Source: Hydrogenophilus thiooxidans (GTDB lineage Bacteria; Pseudomonadota; Gammaproteobacteria; Burkholderiales; Rhodocyclaceae). Taken from it: 64,000 bases of DNA. Position numbers and translations under genes: made by a program. Every line of letters starts with the position of its first letter. Within the stretch, counting starts at the first letter, position 1. The DNA is taken from positions 1-64,000 of the forward strand of contig NZ_JAHLSY010000001.1 in assembly GCF_019049855.1 (NCBI RefSeq), written 5' to 3'. A model generated the notes under the pieces. The model searched no databases, was not told the DNA's origin, and saw only the letters and a program-made list of their open reading frames with translations. Shown piece after piece: positions 29,056 to 37,994 of the stretch.

Positions 29056-29871
29056 TCAGAACACCCGATGCGTGAGCGCCGGCAGTTGCGCGCGCACTGC
29101 GTCGAGCACGTCGCGGCGCCACTCAGCCATGACCCAACCCGTGCCTTCTGCATAAAGCGCTTGGACACTCCCCCAGGGATCGATCAGCATCGAGTGACCC
29201 CAGGTGCGGCGACCGCTCTCATGCCGCCCCCCTTGCGCACTCGCCGCGACATAGCAAAGGTTTTCGATTGCCCGGGCGCGCAGCAACACCTCCCAGTGCG
29301 CCTGACCGGTGGTGTGGGTGAACGCTGCGGGCAACACGATCGCGTCGACCGGCGCCACGCGGCGGAACAATTCGGGGAACCGCAGGTCGTAGCAGACGCC
29401 GAGGGTAAAGCGCCACCCTTCGAGGAGAAAGGTCACCACCTCCGTGCCCGCTTCGATTTCCCGCGCTTCATCGTACGATTCTGCCCCTTTTTGAAAACGG
29501 AAGAGATGGACCTTGTCGTAACGGGCCTGCACGTTCCCAGAGCGATCGAAAACGAGGCAGCTGTTGCGCATTCGATCCGGGTCGTTCGCTTCGAGCGGGA
29601 TCGTGCCGCCGATCAACCAAACGCCATACGTTTGCGCCCATCGTGCCATCGCAGCCTGCAATGGCCCGTCACCCCAGCGTTCGCGAAGCGCAAGCCGCAC
29701 CGCCATGTCACGATGGATGATCGGCCAGTACTCCGGCAATACGACAACGTCCGCGCCGGCTTGGGCAGCACTGGCAACCAGCCGCTCCGCGGTTGCCACA
29801 TTCTCCTCGACCCGGGGGGTACTCACCATTTGCACCACCGCCACCTGCAAGGTTGCCAAATCGGATGACAT
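29056..29871 (-). CDS. Carbon-nitrogen hydrolase, Nit1/deaminated-glutathione-amidase-like
   Basis: A 271-residue nitrilase-superfamily amidase. The catalytic triad is present: E47 (VVVLPEYWP), K120 (RYDKVHLFRF) and C160 (LGVCYDLRFPELFR), with RARAIENLCYVAASAQGG and GHSMLIDPWG further on. The DKVHLF and GVCYDLRFPE context is closest to the Nit1/YbeM branch, whose known members hydrolyse deaminated glutathione; the substrate here is inferred. The ATG at 29871 has AGGAG seven bases upstream; an in-frame ATG at 29886 touching the yhdP stop is the alternative. It is the second gene of a yhdP-nit unit. Confidence 0.87.
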   Translation of the reverse strand: MSSDLATLQVAVVQMVSTPRVEENVATAERLVASAAQAGADVVVLPEYWPIIHRDMAVRLALRERWGDGPLQAAMARWAQTYGVWLIGGTIPLEANDPDRMRNSCLVFDRSGNVQARYDKVHLFRFQKGAESYDEAREIEAGTEVVTFLLEGWRFTLGVCYDLRFPELFRRVAPVDAIVLPAAFTHTTGQAHWEVLLRARAIENLCYVAASAQGGRHESGRRTWGHSMLIDPWGSVQALYAEGTGWVMAEWRRDVLDAVRAQLPALTHRVF

Positions 29872-29885
29872 CGCATGACTCCTCA

Positions 29886-32800
29886 TCACTCGTTGGGTGG
29901 ATTGTCCCGCAAAGCGGTCACTTTCGGTGCACGCCATGAGCCGCTGACCCGATAGCGTTGCACAAGAATCTGACCCAACGGGTCGCCTAGAATCTGTTGC
30001 CCCAGGAACGTGAGCAACCCCGCTACGGGATTGACGAACGCGATCGCCGTCGCAGCAGTGTTCCCAAGGCGCGGCACCACACGGACCTCCAATTCTTGCG
30101 TCTCGGCATCGAGATCGATGCTGCCGGCAAGCTGGGTCAATGCCACCGGCGCATCGATCGTGAGATCCGATGTGGTCAGATAACCGTTCGCGACGGCGAA
30201 ACTGCCCATCAAGCGGTCGTACGCCAACCCTTTTTGGGTGAGATCGCGGAAATCGAGCTGCAAGCGACGAAAAAGCATCGGCAGACTGAAAACGGTGAGC
30301 AACTTTCCGGCTCCGGGCTCGATTTCGGTAAATACGCCTTTTTCGAGAGCAATCGACCCGGTACCTTCCAATGTGCGCCACCTAAAGTCGAGCGGGCTCC
30401 CTGGCCAAGAAAGCGTCGCGTCGATGGTGCCCTGTCCCTTCTCTATCTCAGACAATTGCCACACGGTTGCCAACGTGGCGCCAAAATCGCCGATCTGGGC
30501 TTCGATATGCCAAGTGCTGCGGGTGCTTCTCCCCCCGCCAGTTGCATGTGGCTCCCAGGAACCACGACCGCGAAGCCGATAGCGACCGGGTTGCACCAAA
30601 AGCGCGTCCTGAATCCGCCAGGTAGCGCCATCTTGCGCCGTAACCAGCGCGAACCGCCCCAACGGAGCATCGGCAACGCGCAAATCGGCAACCGTGACGC
30701 GCGCCGTGGGCCAGCGACTGGGATCTAGAGCCGCGATACGGTTGGAATCGCGCGTTGCGTTTCCCGAGGAAGGTTGCGAATCGTTCCGGGGTATTTGCTT
30801 CTGCGGCGGAATCCACAGGCGGTCGAATTCGGCCTCGAAACGGTCGATCCGCTCCCCGCGGCGCGTCACCGTACCACTGCCGACCACCTCCTGCGCCCGA
30901 ACCCGGAAATCCCACTGCGCTAGGCGTGCATTGGCCGAGAACCGGACCTGATGCCACGTGCGCTCGAGCGCAATCAATTGGTCGACGGCAAGGGTGAGCG
31001 ACGGCCAAGCTTCCTGCTGCGCTTGCCCCATTTCGTCCAACAGCGAATCCCACGCGTCGAGATCGAGTCGTTCAAGCGCAACCGCGATCGCCCCGTTGGG
31101 TACAGCAGGCGGAAGCGCCACTGAGCCGATCGCCACGGCCCACGCGCCCGTCAGTGTCCGTTGCCAACGCAACCGATCGGCTAGTGTCACCGATGCCTGC
31201 CATCCGTTCTTCGTCACCTCCCCTTCTGCCTGCAGCGACCACCGTTCGCCTGCACGCTTGGTAAGCGGGTCGGGTAACGCGAGGGCCAGTCCATCGCCAT
31301 CGCTCGTTGCACGCCAACGAATCACCCCGTCCGGTGTCCAGGTCACGTGTGCGCGCACCGGCGTCGTGCCTTGCAATGCAGCCGATGGCAAGCCCAGCTG
31401 CTGGGCCAACGTTTTGCCGCTCAGCATTGCTGTGACCGCCACTTCGGAACGGGCGCCGTCTGGCCACGTGAGCTGAATCGGGATCTCACCCCATACGCCG
31501 TTACCTTCTGCGGAGCGAACGCCGTTTGCGTCGAAACGGATCGTCGCTTTCCCCTTGGTCAATGGCCAAGCAGCGACCGCAGCCGGTACGGTAAAGCGGT
31601 CCAACATCAAGGTTCCCGCAACGCCCACGGCACCTTCGGAAAGCGGGATCGTGAGCGCAAGGTCCAGGTGCGCATCCCCTTGCGCTTGCCATGATTGGAG
31701 CTGCGCGAGAGGGAGGTCTTTGGCAAGCGGCGAGTGCCCCAGGTAGCGCAACACGTTAGGCCAGCGCCCTTTGACCGTTCCCTGCACCATGAGCACCGGC
31801 GCATCTGCCCCCAGGTCCGGGATCGTCGCGACAACGGGTGCAAAGCGCAGTGTCTCCGCGTGCGCGTCATGGACTTCGATATGAAGCGCTTCGTTGCGGA
31901 AACGCACCATGGCACGTTCGATCGTCACCGCCGGCCAACGGGGATCGAATTGCAATGTCACCCCTTGCACTGGGATTTCGACCGAAAAGACCCCTTCGCC
32001 ATCACGAAAAGGAAACGCTGCCAACGGCCCTTCGATCGCCATATGGGCCGCAGGAATCTTACCTTGGACAAAAGCGCGACCCAACCAATCGACAGTGGTC
32101 TGCCCCACGGCAGCAGGCGGAAAATAGCGGGCGAACCGTTCCAGATCCACCGCTTCGATCACCGCGTGCATCGCCAACCGCCGCGCGGTGGGGCGCTCGA
32201 GTGCCTCGAGCACGCCACTAGCCGTAACACGACCTTCCGGGGTAACTGCATGAAAGCGTTCGGTATGCACGGTATACCCGGTAGCGGAATCATAGTGCCA
32301 GCGCCCCTGCCAAGCCACGTCGGTAAACGTTTGCACCCTTTCGGCAAACCACCCTTCGGGCCACTGCCACACGCTTTTCGCCGCACGAACGGAAAAAACG
32401 CCCTCTGCGCGGCTACCGCGCAACGCACCGGAGATCCCGCTTACTCCAGGAAACTTAGGCGAAGGGGGCAGTGACAATTCGGAAAATTGCACCGCCACCT
32501 GGGTGATCGTACGCTCAACACCCTGCACCGTTGCCGCCAATTCCGCGAAATTGGGTAGGACGAACGCCTCTGCAGCGCGGTCGGCTCCCCCCGCTTGGCC
32601 TTTCGTCCAGGTCGCCAAGAACGGCTGCCACGCCTCTCCCGTGATTCCAGCCGCATGCCATTGCAGCTGCCATTGCCGATCGAAGAGGTGGAGCGTCCCG
32701 GAAAGCTTTTCCAGCCCGACCCCTTGTGCGGTAAACGCGATCTGCCACCCTTCCTGCCAAGACCAACGCCCTTCCGCGCTTCCCCAGAAAAGCGGTTCGC

Positions 32801-33065
32801 CACCAGCGTGATCCAGCACCTGCCAGCGGGTAACGCGCCACTGAGGCGACGACCACGTGTGCCATTGCCCTTCCACCTTCTCGAGCGCGATGGGCACCCC
32901 CACCGTTGTGCGCAACCACGCTTCGATCGCGGGGCGAAACCAGTCGAGATTGGGCCACACCAACCAGCGCGCAGCGGCAAACGTAAGCAGCGCCACCATG
33001 CCAGCCATGACCCAAGCGAATGCAAATGGGCGCCAGGCGCCGTGCCACGTGCGCACCTCCGTCAT
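29886..33065 (-). CDS. yhdP: YhdP family AsmA-like envelope protein
   Basis: A 1059-residue inner-membrane-anchored protein of the YhdP/DUF3971 AsmA-like group. E. coli YhdP, with TamB and YdbH, is implicated in moving phospholipids from inner to outer membrane across the periplasm. A single N-terminal membrane helix (about residues 13-34, FAFAWVMAGMVALLTFAAAR) is followed by a very long periplasmic region of beta-rich repeats. The C-terminal AsmA-type segment includes LLTVFSLPMLFRRLQLDFRDL and GLAYDRLMGSFAVANGYL, typical of YhdP. Length is somewhat below E. coli (1266). It is divergent from glnE, sharing a palindromic -10 region. Confidence 0.88.
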   Translation of the reverse strand: MTEVRTWHGAWRPFAFAWVMAGMVALLTFAAARWLVWPNLDWFRPAIEAWLRTTVGVPIALEKVEGQWHTWSSPQWRVTRWQVLDHAGGEPLFWGSAEGRWSWQEGWQIAFTAQGVGLEKLSGTLHLFDRQWQLQWHAAGITGEAWQPFLATWTKGQAGGADRAAEAFVLPNFAELAATVQGVERTITQVAVQFSELSLPPSPKFPGVSGISGALRGSRAEGVFSVRAAKSVWQWPEGWFAERVQTFTDVAWQGRWHYDSATGYTVHTERFHAVTPEGRVTASGVLEALERPTARRLAMHAVIEAVDLERFARYFPPAAVGQTTVDWLGRAFVQGKIPAAHMAIEGPLAAFPFRDGEGVFSVEIPVQGVTLQFDPRWPAVTIERAMVRFRNEALHIEVHDAHAETLRFAPVVATIPDLGADAPVLMVQGTVKGRWPNVLRYLGHSPLAKDLPLAQLQSWQAQGDAHLDLALTIPLSEGAVGVAGTLMLDRFTVPAAVAAWPLTKGKATIRFDANGVRSAEGNGVWGEIPIQLTWPDGARSEVAVTAMLSGKTLAQQLGLPSAALQGTTPVRAHVTWTPDGVIRWRATSDGDGLALALPDPLTKRAGERWSLQAEGEVTKNGWQASVTLADRLRWQRTLTGAWAVAIGSVALPPAVPNGAIAVALERLDLDAWDSLLDEMGQAQQEAWPSLTLAVDQLIALERTWHQVRFSANARLAQWDFRVRAQEVVGSGTVTRRGERIDRFEAEFDRLWIPPQKQIPRNDSQPSSGNATRDSNRIAALDPSRWPTARVTVADLRVADAPLGRFALVTAQDGATWRIQDALLVQPGRYRLRGRGSWEPHATGGGRSTRSTWHIEAQIGDFGATLATVWQLSEIEKGQGTIDATLSWPGSPLDFRWRTLEGTGSIALEKGVFTEIEPGAGKLLTVFSLPMLFRRLQLDFRDLTQKGLAYDRLMGSFAVANGYLTTSDLTIDAPVALTQLAGSIDLDAETQELEVRVVPRLGNTAATAIAFVNPVAGLLTFLGQQILGDPLGQILVQRYRVSGSWRAPKVTALRDNPPNE

Positions 33066-33104
33066 GCTCCGACCATCCTTTCTGTCATCCCCTTAGCGCT
33101 GCTA

Positions 33105-33118
33105 CCCATTATAATGGG
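33105..33118. promoter_or_regulatory. Palindromic -10 region between divergent yhdP and glnE
   Basis: CCCATTATAATGGG is a perfect 14-base palindrome in the 86-base divergent gap. It holds TATAAT on both strands, 33110-33115 for glnE and 33113-33108 for yhdP. The predicted starts leave about 30-36 base leaders on each side. -35 boxes are poor on both strands. Confidence 0.6.
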
Positions 33119-33151
33119 CGCACCCCTTTGGCACGATGAGACGTAGCGACC

Positions 33152-35926
33152 GTGACCGTTGCTTTTTCCAACTGGCTAACGACAGCCGTTCGATACTCCC
33201 CGCATCTTGCGCACCTCCTTTCGGCCCGGCCTTGGCTCGCAGATTGGCTAGCAAAAACTGTCACGCAGCCGCTGACGACCGCAACCCTAGAGGATTTTCT
33301 GCAAACTCCTCCTTTTGCGCAGAATGCAACCGAAATCCCACTCGATGCGCGACTCAGACAGATGCGCGCCGCGGTCTTTGCCCACTGCGCGGTGCGCGAT
33401 CTGGCGCTTGCCGCGCCGCTCGAGGAGATCACTGGCGCGATGACCCGTTTTGCCGAGTGTGCGATTCGCCACGCTTACGACCACCACTACGCCGCGCTCA
33501 TCGAGCGGCACGGTCGGCCGCAATCGGAAGGGGGATGGGAACAAGAGTTCCTGATCGTAGGGATGGGGAAATTGGGTGGCGGCGAACTCAACGTCTCTTC
33601 CGATATCGATCTGGTCTTCGTCTACCCCGAAGAGGGGGAGACGGCTGGCCCGAAGATCCTTAGCAACGCCGAATTTTTCACCAAATTGGGGCGACGCCTC
33701 ATCCAAACCCTAGCCGAACCCACAGGAGACGGATGGGTTTTTCGCGTCGATATGCGCCTGCGCCCTCATGGGGACTCGGGGCCACTCGTCGTTTCGTTCG
33801 AGATGCTCGAAGACTACCTGATGACCCAGGGCCGGACCTGGGAGCGGTACGCGTGGATCAAAGCCCGAGCGCTCACCGGTGAGCGTTGGCAGGAGTTGGA
33901 AAATCTCACGCGGCCGTTCGTCTACCGCAAGTACCTCGATTTCGGCGCGATCGAAGCGGTGCGCGATCTCCATGCCCAAATCCGCCGTGAAGTGGCGCGC
34001 AAAGAGCGCCAAGACCACATCAAGCTTGGGCGCGGGGGCATTCGCGAAATCGAATTCATCGCGCAGGTCCATCAGCTCATCCGCGGTGGCCGGGAGCCAA
34101 CGCTTCAAGTTCGGCCGACGCGTACCGTGTTGCGCCTCATTGCCGAACGCGGTCTGATCGCACCCGAAACCCAAGCCGGTTTAGATGCCGCCTATTGCTT
34201 TCTGCGCCGTGTGGAACACCGTTTGCAATATTGGCACGACGCGCAGACGCACGAACTCCCCAAAGAAACGGAACGCCAAGCCCTGCTTGCCGAAGCGATG
34301 GGCTATGAGAATTGGGAGGCGTTTCGTGCCGCGCTCGACCACCATCGGGAATTCGTCAGCCGAACGTTCGATGCCCTCTTTGGCAAAGAAGAGACCGAGC
34401 AGACGTACGACGCCGCCTGGTTTGCTGCTGCTGACCCGGATGAAGCCGCCCGGGCTCTGGAATCGCTGGGCTACGCCGACCCTCGCCCCCTTGCGCTTCG
34501 CCTGGAAGCGCTCAAAAACCATCCGCGACTGCAGGCGATCTCACCCGCTTCGCGCCGCCGCCGCGATCAAATCGTGGCGCACGCACTCACCGTGGCCGCG
34601 CAGTTTCCAGCACCCGATACGGTCCTTGCGCGCCTCATCGACCTGTTCGAAGCCATTGGCGGACGCACCAGCTATTTTGCGCTCCTCGACGAATACCCGC
34701 AAGCGCTCGAGCAGATCGCCAAGATCGTTGCGAGCAGCCGCTGGGCCGCCACCTATTTGGCCCGCCATCCGATCTTGATCGACGAAGCGTTGGACGCCCG
34801 TGCGTTGGACGAGGTACCCAATTGGGCCGAATTTCAACGCGCCCTCACGGAGCAACTTGCGTTGCGCGCAGACGATACCGAAGCGCAGATGAACTGGTTG
34901 CGCGAAGCGCACCACGCGCAACTTTTTCGCTTGCTCCTCAAAGACCTGGCAGGGCGACTGACCGTCGAACGGCTCAGTGACCACCTCTCGGCACTTGCCG
35001 ATGCGGTGCTCGAGGCGAGTCTGCCCATCGTCTGGAAGACGCTACGCCGTCGCCATACCGAAACACCCCATTTTGCGGTGATCGCTTACGGCAAATTGGG
35101 CGGCAAAGAGCTTGGTTACGCCAGCGACCTCGATCTGGTCTATCTCTTCGACGACGACCACCCCGACGCGCTCGACAGCTACTGCCGGTTCGCGCAGCGC
35201 CTGGCCACCTGGTGGAGCACCCGCACCGCAGCAGGGGAGCTGTTCGAGATCGACCTGCGGCTCCGCCCCGACGGTGAAGCCGGGTTGCCGGCAACCCCGT
35301 ACGCGCGCCTGGTCGATTATCTCATCGACGCCGCATGGACCTGGGAACACCAAGCGCTCACCCGCGCCCGCTTTGCTGCGGGCGACCCAGCACTGGGGAA
35401 GCGGTTCGAAGCGCTGCGCCGTTTCATCTTGGCGATCGAACGGGACACAACCCGCTTGGCGGGCGAAATCGTTGCGATGCGGGAAAAGATACGCGCCGAA
35501 CACCCGGCCAAAGCGGGTCAATTCAACCTCAAGCACGACTTTGGCGGCCTCATCGATGTCGAATTCCTGGTGCAATACCTGGTACTTGCCCATGCGCCCC
35601 ACGATCCGGAACTTGCCGAAAACGCTGGGAACATCGCGCTGCTTTCGCGCGCAGCCGCGCGCCATTTGATCCCTTCGGAGCTTGCCGAAGCGGTTGCCGA
35701 AACCTACCGCCATTTGCGGCGAGAACAACACCGCTTGCGCCTCGACGAAAAACCGGCGGTCGTCCCTGCCGAAACCATCACCGACCGAACCGAACCAGTC
35801 CGAGCACTTTGGCACCATCTCTTCGCACATACCGTGCCTGCGTCCAAATTGGGCGCAGCGAAACAGACCTACCGTAACCCTGAAGCGGTGCACTGGGAGA
35901 AAGCCATCGATGGCGACCGAACGTGA
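33152..35926 (+). CDS. glnE: Bifunctional glutamine synthetase adenylyltransferase/adenylyl-removing enzyme
   Basis: GlnE adenylylates and deadenylylates glutamine synthetase in response to PII and glutamine, switching ammonia assimilation off and on. The 924 residues (E. coli 946) have two nucleotidyltransferase domains with the G-x-LGG-x-E-x(4)-SD-x-D signature. The first is VGMGKLGGGELNVSSDIDL near residue 138 (deadenylylase half). The second is AYGKLGGKELGYASDLDL near residue 644 (adenylylase half). HDFGGLIDVEFLVQYL near the C-terminus is the matching regulatory segment. The start codon is GTG and no strong ribosome site is seen. The downstream CYTH-CHAD gene overlaps by 17 bases. Confidence 0.95.
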   Translation: MTVAFSNWLTTAVRYSPHLAHLLSARPWLADWLAKTVTQPLTTATLEDFLQTPPFAQNATEIPLDARLRQMRAAVFAHCAVRDLALAAPLEEITGAMTRFAECAIRHAYDHHYAALIERHGRPQSEGGWEQEFLIVGMGKLGGGELNVSSDIDLVFVYPEEGETAGPKILSNAEFFTKLGRRLIQTLAEPTGDGWVFRVDMRLRPHGDSGPLVVSFEMLEDYLMTQGRTWERYAWIKARALTGERWQELENLTRPFVYRKYLDFGAIEAVRDLHAQIRREVARKERQDHIKLGRGGIREIEFIAQVHQLIRGGREPTLQVRPTRTVLRLIAERGLIAPETQAGLDAAYCFLRRVEHRLQYWHDAQTHELPKETERQALLAEAMGYENWEAFRAALDHHREFVSRTFDALFGKEETEQTYDAAWFAAADPDEAARALESLGYADPRPLALRLEALKNHPRLQAISPASRRRRDQIVAHALTVAAQFPAPDTVLARLIDLFEAIGGRTSYFALLDEYPQALEQIAKIVASSRWAATYLARHPILIDEALDARALDEVPNWAEFQRALTEQLALRADDTEAQMNWLREAHHAQLFRLLLKDLAGRLTVERLSDHLSALADAVLEASLPIVWKTLRRRHTETPHFAVIAYGKLGGKELGYASDLDLVYLFDDDHPDALDSYCRFAQRLATWWSTRTAAGELFEIDLRLRPDGEAGLPATPYARLVDYLIDAAWTWEHQALTRARFAAGDPALGKRFEALRRFILAIERDTTRLAGEIVAMREKIRAEHPAKAGQFNLKHDFGGLIDVEFLVQYLVLAHAPHDPELAENAGNIALLSRAAARHLIPSELAEAVAETYRHLRREQHRLRLDEKPAVVPAETITDRTEPVRALWHHLFAHTVPASKLGAAKQTYRNPEAVHWEKAIDGDRT

Positions 35927-37454
35927 ATTGAAGCTCTCCCTTTTGCCGCGCGACGCGGGCAAACTCAAAAACCATCCGCTGCTTGCCGCGGCACCCGCCA
36001 CCACCCGGCAGATCGAAACCCACTACTTCGACACCGGTGACCACCAACTCGCTCGTGCTGGCGTCGCGGTGCGGCTGCGTCGCATCGAGGACCACTATTC
36101 TGCGACGGTGAAAACCGAAAGCGCGGACCAAAGCGGCTTTACCGAACGGGGGGAGTGGGAGTGCGCGATACCCGCTCCGCTCGCCGAAGCGGCACTTGCG
36201 GAACCTGCGGAGCTTTCCGCTTTCCCGCCCTGGCTGGAACCGCTCTTCGAACGGGTCGCCCCACGTGCCATTCGTGACCTTCTGCATCACACCGCTCTTC
36301 AGCTCCGCCCCATCCTGTCGACCCGCTTTCGCCGCACCACCTGGCCGATCGCATTGGTAGGCGGCGAAGCGGAAGTGGCATTCGACCGCGGCGTGATCAC
36401 CACCGGCACTCAAACGGTGCCACTGTGCGAGCTCGAAATCGAAAGCCCCACTGCACCATTCCCCTCCCTTTTGGAATTCGCGCGAACCCTTGCCGAAACG
36501 GTGGCGCTCTGGCCGGAACCTCGTTCCAAAGCGGCCCGGGGCTTTGCGCTCCTTACAGGCGACGCCGCAACCGCATTCAAAACCAAACCGCCCCGGTGGT
36601 CTGCCGAGATGTCGATCGCGGACGCTTTTTTCACCGCGTGGTGGTCCTGCGTCGCCCATGGTGGCGCCAACATGACCTTGTACGCCCAACACCACGACCC
36701 AGAAGCGCTGCATCAACTGCGCATTGCGCTGCGGCGCAGCCGCACGCTGCTCGCCCATTTCGCACCGTGGCTTGGCGCGCCACTTGCCGATGCGCTGCGC
36801 GCGTACATCGCATCCGTGGCGCGCCCATTGGGCACACGGCGTGATCGTGACGTGCTCGTCGATGCGATCATCCGCCCGGCACACACTGCGTGCCCGGTGG
36901 CACAGCAGGAGATCGCGTGCCTGGCCGAAGTCCTCCATCCACCCTGCCACCGTGCCGCTGCGCTTCCCTACCGCGCACTCGGACAGCTCTGGCTTGACAC
37001 GAGCCTGCGCCTTCTTGCCGCAAAACCATCGAGCTTCTCTTCCGACCCCCTGGAACCGTTCGTACGCACCCTCTGGCACCGAACCCGCCGCCGCGTCCGT
37101 CACCGTATCGACCAGTGGGAAGCCGATCCCACTTCCGAGCGCCGCCATCGGGTTCGCATCGCGCTCAAATCGTGGCGCTACCTGCTGGAATGGAGCCGCG
37201 CGCTCCTTCCCAAACGGGCCTACCGGCGGGAAATGGCGCGCGTCAAACATGCGCTCGATCTCCTTGGCGCCGCCCAAGACTGGGAGGGCGCGCAGCACCA
37301 GCTCGCCCCCTATCTGCGCCGCAGCGACCGGCTGGCGGTTGGCGCTGCCGCGGTGCTCGCGTGGCACCATGCGCGCTCGGTATTGCCATGCGAAACGCTC
37401 AGAAACGATTTGCGCACCTGGTTTCACGAATCTTGGGAGGAAACGACGAAATGA
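35910..37454 (+). CDS. CYTH and CHAD domain protein (inorganic triphosphatase-like)
   Basis: A 514-residue two-domain protein. The CYTH domain (about residues 1-205) begins with the ExExK signature (ATERELKLSL: E4, E6, K8) and has the HYFDTGDHQLARAGVAVRLRR and ATVKTESADQSGF strands of triphosphate tunnel enzymes. The CHAD domain (about 225-514) is a conserved histidine-rich helical domain, with ALHQLRIALRRSRTLLAHF and RRHRVRIALKSWRYLLEW repeats, known to bind polyphosphate. E. coli YgiF, a CYTH-CHAD triphosphatase, is also encoded next to glnE, supporting the assignment. The ATG overlaps glnE by 17 bases and the stop overlaps the next gene by four, so the three are probably co-translated. Confidence 0.85.
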   Translation: MATERELKLSLLPRDAGKLKNHPLLAAAPATTRQIETHYFDTGDHQLARAGVAVRLRRIEDHYSATVKTESADQSGFTERGEWECAIPAPLAEAALAEPAELSAFPPWLEPLFERVAPRAIRDLLHHTALQLRPILSTRFRRTTWPIALVGGEAEVAFDRGVITTGTQTVPLCELEIESPTAPFPSLLEFARTLAETVALWPEPRSKAARGFALLTGDAATAFKTKPPRWSAEMSIADAFFTAWWSCVAHGGANMTLYAQHHDPEALHQLRIALRRSRTLLAHFAPWLGAPLADALRAYIASVARPLGTRRDRDVLVDAIIRPAHTACPVAQQEIACLAEVLHPPCHRAAALPYRALGQLWLDTSLRLLAAKPSSFSSDPLEPFVRTLWHRTRRRVRHRIDQWEADPTSERRHRVRIALKSWRYLLEWSRALLPKRAYRREMARVKHALDLLGAAQDWEGAQHQLAPYLRRSDRLAVGAAAVLAWHHARSVLPCETLRNDLRTWFHESWEETTK

Positions 37455-37918
37455 CCACCGTGATCGACCTGTTGCTTTGGCGCCACGCCGAAGCCGAAGC
37501 GGGATTCGACGACGACTTGGCTCGCCCCCTGACACCGGAAGGACACACACAGGCGAAGCGCGTCGCGCACTGGTTGCAACGCCATGCGCCGAAAAATCTG
37601 GCGCTGCTTGCCTCCCCCGCGCGGCGCGCGCAAGAAACCCTGCAACACTTCGCTGCGCATTTCACCACCGAACCCGCGATCGCGCCGGGTTCGCCGGTGA
37701 GCCGCGTTCTCGACGTACTCGGATGGCCGAACCCACAACGGTCGCTCCTCTTGGTTGGTCACCAACCCTGGATCGGGCAGACTGCGGCGTATCTCTTGAC
37801 CGAATCGCCCCTACCCTGGGCTTTCCCTCGGGCCAGCCTTTGGTGGTTCCGCGTCCGCCCCTTCCACCCGCGGCCAGTCCAATTGCGCGCGGTGATCCAT
37901 CCGGACCTCGCTGAGTGA
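37451..37918 (+). CDS. SixA-like phosphohistidine phosphatase (histidine phosphatase superfamily)
   Basis: A 155-residue short histidine phosphatase. The catalytic RHG-type motif LLWRHAEAE (R11, H12) lies at the N-terminus, and a second catalytic histidine is in LLVGHQPWIGQTAAYLL. ARPLTPEGHTQAKRVA and ASPARRAQETL complete the SixA pattern. SixA removes phosphate from the histidine-containing phosphotransfer domain of the nitrogen-PTS or ArcB in E. coli; the partner here is unknown. Its ATG overlaps the CYTH-CHAD stop as ATGA, making a glnE-CYTH/CHAD-sixA unit. Confidence 0.85.
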   Translation: MTTVIDLLLWRHAEAEAGFDDDLARPLTPEGHTQAKRVAHWLQRHAPKNLALLASPARRAQETLQHFAAHFTTEPAIAPGSPVSRVLDVLGWPNPQRSLLLVGHQPWIGQTAAYLLTESPLPWAFPRASLWWFRVRPFHPRPVQLRAVIHPDLAE

Positions 37919-37931
37919 CAATCAAGGCATA

Positions 37932-37960
37932 TTGCAGCGCCCTATCATCCGGAGTAGACT
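37932..37960 (+). promoter_or_regulatory. Weak candidate promoter upstream of the conserved hypothetical gene
   Basis: TTGCAG, 17 bases, TAGACT in the 76-base gap after the SixA-like gene; three and four matches to consensus. The spacing is ideal but the boxes are poor. Confidence 0.25.
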
Positions 37961-37994
37961 CGCTTTCTCGCACCACAAACGGATCGGAAGCGCC

